Shown here: in pieces, positions 53,692 to 61,443 of the stretch
Position numbering within the stretch: position 1 is the stretch's first letter
Layout of the letters: each line of letters begins with the position of its first letter
Assembly: GCF_003049665.1 (NCBI RefSeq)
Contig: NZ_PYWM01000022.1
Span: 1 to 64,000 of the forward strand
Length of the DNA: 64,000 nucleotides
Direction of reading: 5' to 3'
From: Lysinibacillus mangiferihumi
GTDB lineage: Bacteria > Bacillota > Bacilli > Bacillales_A > Planococcaceae
The notes under the pieces: model-generated
Database searches by the model: none
What the model was told of the DNA's origin: nothing
Seen by the model: only the letters and a program-made list of their open reading frames with translations
Program-made: the position numbers and the translations under genes

Positions 53692-53841
53692 TTAGTTTGT
53701 TCGAGATTTTCTAAAGTAAAATTTCCCTAGAACAGCTATAACTATGACTATCCAAATTGGTTTATATGGCAAAACCATTACATTCCAAAAGATAGAAATG
53801 ACATTAACCATACTTTCTAACGTAAAGGATAAATCGAACAT
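53692..53841 (-). CDS. 49-residue membrane protein on the reverse strand
   Basis: A frame from ATG 53841 to TAA 53692. The product starts MFDLSFTLESMVNVI; residues 12-43 are hydrophobic with a Pro-Tyr-Lys break, then a basic end (KFYFRKSRTN). GAAGAAGG lies six bases before the ATG, an extended -10 promoter TGTTATAAT is upstream, and a terminator hairpin follows immediately. It is a self-contained unit opposing the lytic genes, a pattern typical of lysogeny-expressed genes such as superinfection exclusion proteins. Confidence 0.75.
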   Translation of the reverse strand: MFDLSFTLESMVNVISIFWNVMVLPYKPIWIVIVIAVLGKFYFRKSRTN

Positions 53842-53867
53842 AATTTACCTTCTTCCTTTTTAACCAA

Positions 53868-53876
53868 ATTATAACA
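53868..53876 (-). promoter_or_regulatory. Extended -10 promoter of the reverse membrane gene
   Basis: On the minus strand TGTTATAAT (TGn plus TATAAT), about 27 bases before the ATG at 53841. Confidence 0.6.
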
Positions 53877-53998
53877 TATTGATAGATTTAGAAAAGAAAA
53901 AGCCGCAGCGTCGTCACACGCTACAGCTCGAATTGGTTCATGCCCTTTTAAGACAATCTAGTAAAAGAAGTATATCACAACTTAGGAGGGCAAACCTA

Positions 53999-54436
53999 AT
54001 GGGCAAACAAGGGCAAATTAAAGTAACAAAAGAGAATTTACTTCAGTGGATTGAAAATTATCGATGGATGGTTGAAACGATTGAGGAAGCAAGACAGCCA
54101 GTAGCAAAGGTTGATAACAACAGTTACATTGGTGCTAAAACAGCTATGTATGGTATTGAGGCAACATTACCAAAGGCTAGTGGAGGTACAAGCGATCCAG
54201 TATTTACAGAAGTACAACGTCGTGTATATTCGCTAAATTATCGCATTAAGGAATATGAGCATAAGATTGCGGAAGTGCAGAACCGCATTCCATTTGTAGA
54301 AGGGGATAGAGAGGTTGAAGTGCTTCATAGATTACTGGATGGGGATAGTATGCGTGCTATTGGAAAGCATATGAGATTATCTAGTACGACTATTTTTAGA
54401 GTGAGAAATAATATTTTGAGTCAGATGATGAAGTAG
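53999..54436 (+). CDS. ArpU/DUF1492-like late transcription regulator
   Basis: A 145-residue protein. The N-terminal two thirds are helical with a conserved TKENLLQWIENYRWMV and a linker, and the C-terminal 45 residues form a sigma-region-4-like helix-turn-helix (EVEVLHRLLDGDSMRAIGKHM, RLSSTTIFRVRNNI). In Firmicute phages such proteins sit just before terminase and activate late genes. AGGAGG places the ATG at 53999. Confidence 0.8.
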   Translation: MGKQGQIKVTKENLLQWIENYRWMVETIEEARQPVAKVDNNSYIGAKTAMYGIEATLPKASGGTSDPVFTEVQRRVYSLNYRIKEYEHKIAEVQNRIPFVEGDREVEVLHRLLDGDSMRAIGKHMRLSSTTIFRVRNNILSQMMK

Positions 54437-54546
54437 CCAATGGGCTACTTCTTTTCGTATGTTCAACAATCAGGTCAGATTGTGGAATAACTACAATTAA
54501 AATTTTACACTCAAAAGTAGTAGTTACATATATTGCCACTTTTTGT

Positions 54547-54600
54547 TTGCTTACAATTGGTAAATAGTGTATTATGTAGTAAGTAGTAAGTAGTAAGTAG
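54547..54600 (+). promoter_or_regulatory. Promoter followed by a TAGTAAG heptad repeat
   Basis: TTGCTT (54547-54552), 17 bases, TATTAT (54570-54575), then TAGTAAG three times plus TAG (54577-54600), right at the expected transcription start and ahead of the GPP34-like gene. Repeats could slip and change the leader length. Confidence 0.65.
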
Positions 54601-54625
54601 AATTTTTATTTTAGGAGGAACATAA

Positions 54626-55234
54626 ATGCAGGAAAACTTGATTAGTGATGAATTTATTTTATTGACCAAGGGACGAAAGATGAAATTTTCTTTTATCGGA
54701 AGGAGACGTGTGCAGCAAATGTATGCAATAGGTGGATTGTTTATGGATCTTCTTATATCAGATTTCATAGGTTTTGATGATAAAGGTAAAATTATCATTA
54801 AAAATCGAACAGTAAACATTAAACATGCACCTGCAAAAAGGCTATATTCTCTTATTCAGGCTACAAAACCCTTGACGTTTAAAAAGTGGATGAGCAAATT
54901 TAATATTCCTTCAAAAGAGAGAAAATACATCTATAATGGGTTTAATAACACTTTGGGCAATATCCCTGTATTACAACAAAAAACAGTTGAAAAGATACGA
55001 GCAGAACTACTTGAAGAAGGTACTGTTAGTGAGGAGACAGTTGCTTTGACCTTGTTGCTATCAGCTAGTAAAACAATAAAGGATTATTTTTCGAAGTTTG
55101 AAATCAATCAGTTAAATAATCGAATTGATGAATTTCAAAAAATGTACCCTTCCCGTTGGAAGGACATTCAACGTATTAATAAAGAAATAGAAAACATGGA
55201 TATAATTATTCTTACTTCAGCAATACTCGTTTAG
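54626..55234 (+). CDS. GPP34 (GOLPH3)-like protein
   Basis: A 202-residue, mostly helical protein. The N-terminus LISDEFILLTKGRK, the GGLFMDLLISDFIGFDDKGKI block and INKEIENMDIIILTSAIL near the end follow the GPP34 pattern (short helices around a core, with a beta hairpin). GPP34 proteins in eukaryotes bind phosphoinositides at the Golgi; bacterial members are uncharacterised. It has its own promoter and pairs with a MerR gene 15 bases downstream, so it looks like an independently expressed accessory unit. Confidence 0.6.
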   Translation: MQENLISDEFILLTKGRKMKFSFIGRRRVQQMYAIGGLFMDLLISDFIGFDDKGKIIIKNRTVNIKHAPAKRLYSLIQATKPLTFKKWMSKFNIPSKERKYIYNGFNNTLGNIPVLQQKTVEKIRAELLEEGTVSEETVALTLLLSASKTIKDYFSKFEINQLNNRIDEFQKMYPSRWKDIQRINKEIENMDIIILTSAILV

Positions 55235-55249
55235 AGAGAGGTTATTTAT

Positions 55250-55513
55250 ATGGGACGTAGACGCTCAGACGAAGTAATTTTCAATTCCGATTATGTTAGC
55301 ATCAGTGAGCTAGTTCGCATTACTGGAATAAGGTACAGCACAATCAAATATTATACTGAAGAGGGGATGGTTCCTTTTGAACAAGAGGAATTCAATCTTA
55401 CACGACGTTATCCTAGGGTTATGGCTGTTGAACGATTAAATGAAATTTCTACATTAAGAAAAAGAGGTTTTTCGATACCAAAGGTAAAGGAATTACTTTC
55501 CATAGATTATTGA
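55250..55513 (+). CDS. MerR-family regulator (short)
   Basis: An 87-residue MerR DNA-binding domain (VSISELVRITGIRYSTIKYYT, EEGMVPFEQEEFNLTRRYP, VERLNEISTLRKRGFSIPKVKELL) without a C-terminal effector domain. It probably regulates the GPP34-like gene and itself. GAGAGAGG precedes the ATG. Confidence 0.8.
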   Translation: MGRRRSDEVIFNSDYVSISELVRITGIRYSTIKYYTEEGMVPFEQEEFNLTRRYPRVMAVERLNEISTLRKRGFSIPKVKELLSIDY

Positions 55514-56041
55514 TTTCCATGTGGAGAAAGTAGGGGTATAAAAATTTAAAATAAAAGGGTATTCCATTAAAGGGCGCAATTGTGGAACAAAAGGAACAAA
55601 TGAAACAGACGTAACAAAAAGAACAAATGTAAAACATGTACGATAGTTTGTGAATAAAAATTTGTATTGTAAACTCGGAGGTAGGTTCGGTGCGGTAAAG
55701 GTTTCCTCCCTTGGTATTTATAAAAAACTAAATATTAGGGAAAGACAGACCGACGACCGACCCGCGCCGAGCAAATTCGTTCGGGGCAAGACATACATGG
55801 CCGGCCCATATTTTTTAAGGGATTAGGTATCTTAATTAATATAAAAGGCTAAAAATCGAAAGAAGGAGTGGTTTTTATGTGAACTTCGTCCACTTTCCAT
55901 AATTCAGTCAAACTTACTAAACGTGCACGGAAATGCACGAAAACAATTCGATTACGATAATAACGTGGTGTAGCTCTACCACGGTTGCTAGAAGTGAGCT
56001 AACTCGACATTTTTACCACAATAGAATAATAGACGAATGAA
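55514..56041. other. Non-coding stretch before the acb2 gene
   Basis: No convincing gene on either strand. Notable: an ACCGACGACCGACCCGCG GC-rich island (about 55750-55768), a stem CCGA...TCGG with a GCAAATTCGT loop at about 55767, and an imperfect GTGCA...TGCAC inverted repeat at 55923-55938. It precedes the packaging genes by about 1.5 kb and could hold packaging or regulatory signals. Confidence 0.5.
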
Positions 56042-56077
56042 AAAAGCCTTCATCCAGCGCAGGGATGGGGGCTTTTA
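56042..56077 (+). terminator. Terminator before acb2
   Basis: AAAAGCCTTCATCC...GGATGGGGGCTTTT hairpin followed by ATTATG. Confidence 0.78.
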
Positions 56078-56096
56078 TTATGAGAGGAGAAAGGTT

Positions 56097-56300
56097 ATGG
56101 ATCCGAAAATCGAAAACAACTTTATGTACCATGCACCTAAAGAAGGGCAACCAGAAAAGTATGAAGCTATTCGTGAAAAGGCAAAAGAGCTTGCTTACTT
56201 GATTGAGGAAGTGTGTCCAAACAGCCGAGAGAAGTCAGTTGCTGTGACAAATCTTGAAACTGCTGTTATGTGGGCTAACGCTTCAATTGCACGTAATTAA
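56097..56300 (+). CDS. acb2: Acb2/Tad1-type cyclic-nucleotide sponge
   Basis: A 67-residue two-helix protein. Its pattern (NNFMYHAPKEGQPEKYEAIR, KAKELAYLIEEVCPNSREKS, VAVTNLETAVMWANASIARN) is that of the Acb2/Tad1 hairpin domain. Phage Acb2 binds and sequesters cyclic di- and trinucleotide signals of CBASS, and related Tad1 sequesters the Thoeris signal. Tyr11 lies where the Acb2 of phage PaMx33 has an important ligand-contacting Tyr, if the alignment from memory holds. AGGAGAAAGG places the ATG at 56097; a longer frame from 56037 overlaps the terminator. It is flanked by two terminators. Confidence 0.82.
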   Translation: MDPKIENNFMYHAPKEGQPEKYEAIREKAKELAYLIEEVCPNSREKSVAVTNLETAVMWANASIARN

Positions 56301-56326
56301 GAGCCCTACAAGGGCTTTTTCTTTTA
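56301..56326 (+). terminator. Terminator after acb2
   Basis: GAGCCCT-ACA-AGGGCTTTTTCTTTT hairpin. Confidence 0.9.
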
Positions 56327-56526
56327 CTTTGAAAACTGTATCAAACAGCCATACAAATACAAATAACATGGTCAGTCGTGAGTGGACAGTAGGGTGGGGC
56401 GTTTTTACGGCAATAAGCGCACTGGCTATATAGGGTAGAGTTTGGTGTGGTTTTGAGAGTGGAATTTGTAGAAAATTATTCCATTATTAAACCTTTTGAA
56501 TTATGATTTGTTGAGAGGTGACAGAT

Positions 56527-57177
56527 ATGGAAACAGAAAAACAAACAGAAAATAAAAAGAAGCGCATGGATGAAAAAGATTGGAAATGGCTTACCGCAAT
56601 TCTAATCGGGGTTATTATTTTAATTCTGACTTTAAGATTGGGGGATAACTTAGAAGTAATAAATTTGTTTTCTTTTATTTCAAGCGCAGCATCAATAGTA
56701 CTAGCATTAGTAGCTATTAATATTTCATTGAAACAAGATAGTGACAATAGGGTTGTTAATGAAAATGTTAAATCAATATTACATGGTATTGTTTCTGATG
56801 TTGGTATAGTGAAAACTTCAGTTGAAAAAATCACGGGTAATGATATTGATACAATAGCTCAGGATACTTTAGAAACAATAACTGCAATGGATGAACAACC
56901 TACTTATTCTGCTGAAGAAGCGAAAGAGCTTGTTCAGGAAGCAATAAACAATTTTAGTGAAAATGTTAAAACAAAAGTGGAAAAAGTTGGTAATAACAAT
57001 TCTTTATATAATGGACTAAAAAATTATATAGAGGTCATGAATAAAATTAACGAAATTTTAAATGAAGAAAATGGTGAATTCAAAAGTACAAAATATATTC
57101 AGAGTGAACTTTTAAAAAGACATGGTATTGCGCTTACAACATCAGAGGTTATGAAAGTTATGAGCAATAGATTTTAA
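56527..57177 (+). CDS. Membrane protein with C-terminal coiled coil, unknown
   Basis: A 216-residue protein: short charged N-terminus (about 1-20), two transmembrane helices at about 21-40 and 47-67 joined by a DNLEV loop, then a cytoplasmic helical region with DVGIVKTSVEKITGNDID, and a C-terminal domain (about 170-216) with a possible winged helix (YIQSELLKRHGIALTTSEVM). GAGAGGTGA precedes the ATG. It is AT-rich, stands between acb2 and the terminase genes and ends in its own terminator, so it is probably an accessory gene. Family not recognised. Confidence 0.7.
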   Translation: METEKQTENKKKRMDEKDWKWLTAILIGVIILILTLRLGDNLEVINLFSFISSAASIVLALVAINISLKQDSDNRVVNENVKSILHGIVSDVGIVKTSVEKITGNDIDTIAQDTLETITAMDEQPTYSAEEAKELVQEAINNFSENVKTKVEKVGNNNSLYNGLKNYIEVMNKINEILNEENGEFKSTKYIQSELLKRHGIALTTSEVMKVMSNRF

Positions 57178-57191
57178 TATTAGGTTTACTC

Positions 57192-57221
57192 AAAAAAGAT
57201 GTCATTTAGACGTCTTTTTTT
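57192..57221 (+). terminator. Terminator after the membrane gene
   Basis: AAAAAAGATGTC-ATTTA-GACGTCTTTTTT hairpin. Confidence 0.9.
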
Positions 57222-57257
57222 ATTATACAAAGCAACTAGCATAATGGGGTGATGCCA

Positions 57258-57581
57258 TTGGATATCGTAGTTACGATTCCTAAGAGTGAATACAGAAATG
57301 ATGATAGAGAAACCGTTGTTTATCAACAAGGTGATTACGAACAGTTTTGGCAACTGACAAGACGACCTAAAAACTTAAACATGGGCGATAGAGTGTATTT
57401 TGTGAAACACGGATACATTGAATCATCAATGAAAGTAAAACGAATTGAAGTAAAGGCAACTGCTACATGTGAAGTTACTAGTCGCATATGGAATGGTTGT
57501 CTTATTTTTATGGACGATTTAAGACATGAACAGTTAGAACAAGTAAGAGGCTTTCAGGGCTTCAGGTATAGGTGGTGGTGA
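57258..57581 (+). CDS. Hypothetical phage protein ahead of terminase
   Basis: A 107-residue protein of probable beta type (DIVVTIPKSEYRNDDRE, NMGDRVYFVKHGYIESSMKV), resembling small ASCH/PUA-like proteins. GGGGTGATGCCA gives a TTG start at 57258; ATG at 57252 is an alternative. No reaction can be assigned. Confidence 0.6.
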   Translation: MDIVVTIPKSEYRNDDRETVVYQQGDYEQFWQLTRRPKNLNMGDRVYFVKHGYIESSMKVKRIEVKATATCEVTSRIWNGCLIFMDDLRHEQLEQVRGFQGFRYRWW

Positions 57582-57590
57582 TCATGAAAT

Positions 57591-58490
57591 ATGGCTAATT
57601 GGGATGAAATTAAACAGGAGTGGGAAACCACAAAGATTACACTAGCTGATCTTGCTGAAAAGCATGGGATAAAGCTTGGTACATTAAAGAGTCGAAAGAG
57701 CCGTGAAAAATGGTCGAGGGATGCAACTGAAAAGGATGCAACCAAAATGAAGAAGGTTGCAACCGTAAAAGAGGATGCATCTAAAGATGAAATTGTCTAT
57801 TTTACTGATGAAGACGATAATGGCTTAAATGATAAGCAACAGCTATTTGTCGCTTATTACGTGAAGTGTTGGAATGCTACTAAGGCATATCAAAAAGTTT
57901 ATGGGTGTGCTTATACAACTGCAATGGTTGAGGGAAGTAAACACCTAAGAAACCCTAAGATTCGGGAAGAAATCATTAAGGTTCGTGATGGATTGACTGA
58001 GGATGCATTACTCGACAAACGTACATTAATCCAAAAGTGGATAGACATCGCCTTTGCTGACATCAAAGACTACATGAAGTTTGGCAGACAGGAAGAAGTA
58101 GTGTACAACGAGGATGGTCAACCAGAGCTTGATATGAACGGCAATGTTAAAACTTACGCATTCAATTACGTGCATCTGAATGAATCTGCTGAAATAGATG
58201 GCTCACTTGTTACAGAGGTTAAGCAAGGAAAGGACGGCATAACCGTCAAACTTGCTGACAAAATGAAAGCACTTGAGTTCTTGTCGAAACATATGGACTT
58301 ACTTAACGAAAATGAGCGTAAGCAACTACAGAATGAACAATTGAAGTGTTCTAATGAAGCTAAACGCATCGAAATAGAACAATACAAAAAAGACAATGTA
58401 GTTGGTTCAGAGGATAATAAATACGCCTATATGACACCAGAACAGCGTCGAGAAGCGATAGAGCGATTGAAAGGGATGACGAAACAATGA
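57591..58490 (+). CDS. Terminase small subunit (PBSX XtmA type)
   Basis: A 299-residue DNA-recognition subunit. The N-terminus has a helix-turn-helix (ITLADLAEKHGIKLGTLKSRK) followed by a charged linker. The terminase-2 domain runs about 78-200 (LNDKQQLFVAYYVKCWNATKAYQKVYG, NPKIREEIIKVRDGL, then a strand-rich region), and the C-terminus is charged. It recognises the packaging site and feeds DNA to the large subunit, whose gene overlaps by four bases. Confidence 0.88.
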   Translation: MANWDEIKQEWETTKITLADLAEKHGIKLGTLKSRKSREKWSRDATEKDATKMKKVATVKEDASKDEIVYFTDEDDNGLNDKQQLFVAYYVKCWNATKAYQKVYGCAYTTAMVEGSKHLRNPKIREEIIKVRDGLTEDALLDKRTLIQKWIDIAFADIKDYMKFGRQEEVVYNEDGQPELDMNGNVKTYAFNYVHLNESAEIDGSLVTEVKQGKDGITVKLADKMKALEFLSKHMDLLNENERKQLQNEQLKCSNEAKRIEIEQYKKDNVVGSEDNKYAYMTPEQRREAIERLKGMTKQ

Positions 58491-59920
58491 ATGCTGAACA
58501 AGCCGAAATTGAATTACTAGACGCACTCATTGAGGAACGAAAATATCTTTCAAGACAATCGTTTTGGGAGTATTGCAAGACTAGGGCACCTGATTTCTAC
58601 ATTGATGGCAGGACGCACCTAGAAAAGATTTGTGAAACGTTACAATCGCTTTATGAGGGGCGTTTGCTTAATGAAGATGGTATACCCTACGAAAACATGA
58701 TTATGAACATACCGCCTCGGCATGGTAAGTCACGAACCCTCATTCATTTCTGCGAGTGGGTGCTAGGAGATCGGCAAGAAAACCGTATTATTACTGTGTC
58801 CTATAATGAGGATTTAGCTACAGCTTTTAGTCGTTATACTCGTGATGGTATTAGTGAGGAGAAAGTTTACCCTCATGAAGTTGTTTATAGTGATATATTT
58901 CCTGGTGTAAAGATAAAAAAAGGTGATTCATCTTATCGGCAGTGGGCGCTTGAAGGACAACATTTTAATTACAAGGGCGCTGGGCTTGGAGGTTCTATCA
59001 CTGGTAAGGGTGGTAACATCCTAATCGTTGATGATCCAATAAAAAATGCTGCTGAAGCTCAAAACGAAAATGCACTAGATAAACAATGGCAATTCTTCGT
59101 TGATACGTTTATCTCACGACAAGAACAAACGGACCAATCAATCAAAATCGTCAACATGACTAGATGGAGTAAAAAGGACATTTGTGGCCGTATTCTCGAA
59201 AGTAAACGAGCTGATGAATGGTATGTTTTGATGATGCCAGCAATGGATGAGGAAGGTAATATGCTATGTCCTGAATTACTGAATAGAAAGAACTTCGATG
59301 CCTTATCCGACTTTATGGACGAGGCTATTTTAAATGCTAACTATTATCAGCGACCATTAGACCTTAAAGGACGACTGTACAAAGCATTCAAAACGTATGA
59401 CGGTGACTTACCTACGTTTAAATCTATTCAGAACTACACAGATACAGCAGATACAGGAGATGACTACTTATGTAGTATTGTCTACGGCGTTACGTTTGAT
59501 AACGAAGCCTATGTACTTGATGTTTTATATACGAAAGCACCGATGGAAGAAACAGAGCCAGCTACAGCTAAAATGTTATATGAAAATAAAGTTAACCACG
59601 CTTACATCGAATCAAACGGTGGCGGGCGTGGTTTTGCACGTTCTGTAGAGAAAGAATTGATGGAGAAACATAATAGCAATTACACATATATAGAGCCGTT
59701 CCATCAATCAAATAACAAAATAGCTCGTATCTTATCAAACTCAACATGGGTGATGAATCACATTTACTTCCCGATTAACTGGAAAGATAAATGGTCTGAT
59801 TACTACAAAGCAATGAACGAGTATCAACGAGAAGGGCAAAACAAAAACGATGACGCACCGGATGCAACAACTGGTATTGCTGAAAAAATAGGTTTAGGAG
59901 ATACATTCAGTTTTGACTAG
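58487..59920 (+). CDS. Terminase large subunit
   Basis: A 477-residue ATPase-nuclease. Walker A is IPPRHGKSRT (about 75), Walker B ILIVDDP (about 180), a C-motif-like VNMTRW follows, and the RNase H-like nuclease acids lie in DTADTGDDY (about 318), HAYIESNGGG (about 370) and DDAPDATTG (about 462). It drives DNA into the prohead and cuts it. Overlap of ATGA with the small subunit gene. Confidence 0.95.
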   Translation: MNAEQAEIELLDALIEERKYLSRQSFWEYCKTRAPDFYIDGRTHLEKICETLQSLYEGRLLNEDGIPYENMIMNIPPRHGKSRTLIHFCEWVLGDRQENRIITVSYNEDLATAFSRYTRDGISEEKVYPHEVVYSDIFPGVKIKKGDSSYRQWALEGQHFNYKGAGLGGSITGKGGNILIVDDPIKNAAEAQNENALDKQWQFFVDTFISRQEQTDQSIKIVNMTRWSKKDICGRILESKRADEWYVLMMPAMDEEGNMLCPELLNRKNFDALSDFMDEAILNANYYQRPLDLKGRLYKAFKTYDGDLPTFKSIQNYTDTADTGDDYLCSIVYGVTFDNEAYVLDVLYTKAPMEETEPATAKMLYENKVNHAYIESNGGGRGFARSVEKELMEKHNSNYTYIEPFHQSNNKIARILSNSTWVMNHIYFPINWKDKWSDYYKAMNEYQREGQNKNDDAPDATTGIAEKIGLGDTFSFD

Positions 59921-59934
59921 AAAGAGGTGAGAAT

Positions 59935-61443
59935 ATGAGCTTTTTCCCTTACCAAGGAGCTGTGACAGACACAGATATCATCAACGAAAACATAACAGCT
60001 GGTGCAAATGATGTCATAACAGATATTAAATGGCTTGAAAACGAGATTAATAAGTTTAAAAAGTCAGAGAAGCGAAAGTGGATGCTGATTGGCGAGGCCT
60101 ATTACGAAGGTGAACAAGATATTCTAAAGCGTAAACGTTGGGTTATTGGTAAAGATGGAAGGTTAGAGGTAAATGATAACCTGCCAAACAACAAGGTACT
60201 AGATAACCAGTATGCCAAACTTGTTGATCAAAAAGTAAATTATCAACTGGGTAAACCAATAACAATTGAAACTGAAAATGATGAATACTTAAAGAAATTA
60301 CAAGACATTTTCAATAAACGATTCCACCGCACATTAAGAAGCATTGGACAAGATGCACTGAACGGTGGTATTGGATGGCTTTATCCGTATTATAATGAAA
60401 ATGGTGAGTTTGCTATAAAACGCTTTTCTCCACACGAAATCATTCCGTATTGGAAGGATTCAGAACAAACAATTCTAGACTTTGCAATTCGCTTATACTC
60501 CGTAAAAGAGTATGAGGGTGATAGAGAATTTATAGTGGAAAAGGTGGAGGTTTATAGCACTAATGGAGTGGAACATTATCAGTGGTTTGCAGGGCATCTT
60601 GTAAAAGATGTAACAAAAGTAACGTCATCTTATATCCATATTAATGATGGTGAAAATGAATTTAGTATGAATTGGCAACGGACACCGTTGTTACCATTTA
60701 AATTTAATAACAAGGAAATACCTTTGATAAAACGTGTTAAATCCCTTCAAGACGGTATTAACGTCATGTTAAGTGACTTTGAAAATAATATGCAAGAAGA
60801 TGCCCGCAATACAATGTTGGTGTTGTATAACTATGGTGGACAAAATTTAGGTGAGTTTAGGCGTAATCTATCACAGTATGGTGTTGTAAAAATAAATCGC
60901 AATAAGGATAACCAGGGCGGTGTAGAAACATTAACAGTTGAAGTTAACCCAGAGAACTATAAGGTGATTCTGTCTTTATTTAAAAAGGCGCTCATTGAAA
61001 ATGGCCGTGGCTATGATGCAAAAGATGAACGCATGGCTAACAATCCTAACCAAATGAATATCCAGTCTATGTACAGCGATATTGAACTTGATGCAAATGG
61101 TATTGAGACAGAGTTTCAAGCATCCTTTGAGGAATTATTATGGTTTGTTAATCAACATTTAGCTAATACAGGCCAAGGAGACTTTGAAGGTGAAGAAGTT
61201 AATATTGTGTTTAACCGCGATATCTTAATCAATGAAAAAGAAGTCGTTGAGGTATTAGAGAAATCACCTTACTTATCAGAAGAAACAAAGATTGCCCAAC
61301 ATCCATATGTAAAAGACGTGCAACTAGAATTAGAACGCAAGAAGAAGGAACAGCAAGAGCAAATGGATTTAATGGATAATTACGAAACGACCTTTAACAA
61401 GAAGTTAAATGGTGGTGATGGCAATGGCGAAGAAATCTCGTAA
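59935..61443 (+). CDS. Phage portal protein (SPP1 gp6 type)
   Basis: A 502-residue portal of the SPP1 family forming the dodecameric ring at the head vertex. Signature stretches: YYEGEQDILKRKRWVIGKDG, DNQYAKLVDQKVNYQLGKP (about 88), FNNKEIPLIKRVKSLQDGINVMLSDF (about 260) and a charged C-terminus. AAAGAGGTGA precedes the ATG. The next gene starts 20 bases before its end. Confidence 0.93.
   Translation: MSFFPYQGAVTDTDIINENITAGANDVITDIKWLENEINKFKKSEKRKWMLIGEAYYEGEQDILKRKRWVIGKDGRLEVNDNLPNNKVLDNQYAKLVDQKVNYQLGKPITIETENDEYLKKLQDIFNKRFHRTLRSIGQDALNGGIGWLYPYYNENGEFAIKRFSPHEIIPYWKDSEQTILDFAIRLYSVKEYEGDREFIVEKVEVYSTNGVEHYQWFAGHLVKDVTKVTSSYIHINDGENEFSMNWQRTPLLPFKFNNKEIPLIKRVKSLQDGINVMLSDFENNMQEDARNTMLVLYNYGGQNLGEFRRNLSQYGVVKINRNKDNQGGVETLTVEVNPENYKVILSLFKKALIENGRGYDAKDERMANNPNQMNIQSMYSDIELDANGIETEFQASFEELLWFVNQHLANTGQGDFEGEEVNIVFNRDILINEKEVVEVLEKSPYLSEETKIAQHPYVKDVQLELERKKKEQQEQMDLMDNYETTFNKKLNGGDGNGEEIS

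Noticed and set aside
55923-55938. GTGCACGGAAATGCAC as a sixth lysogeny operator
   Set aside because: The spacing between half-sites is one base longer than in the 17-bp operators and the centre is not A-rich.
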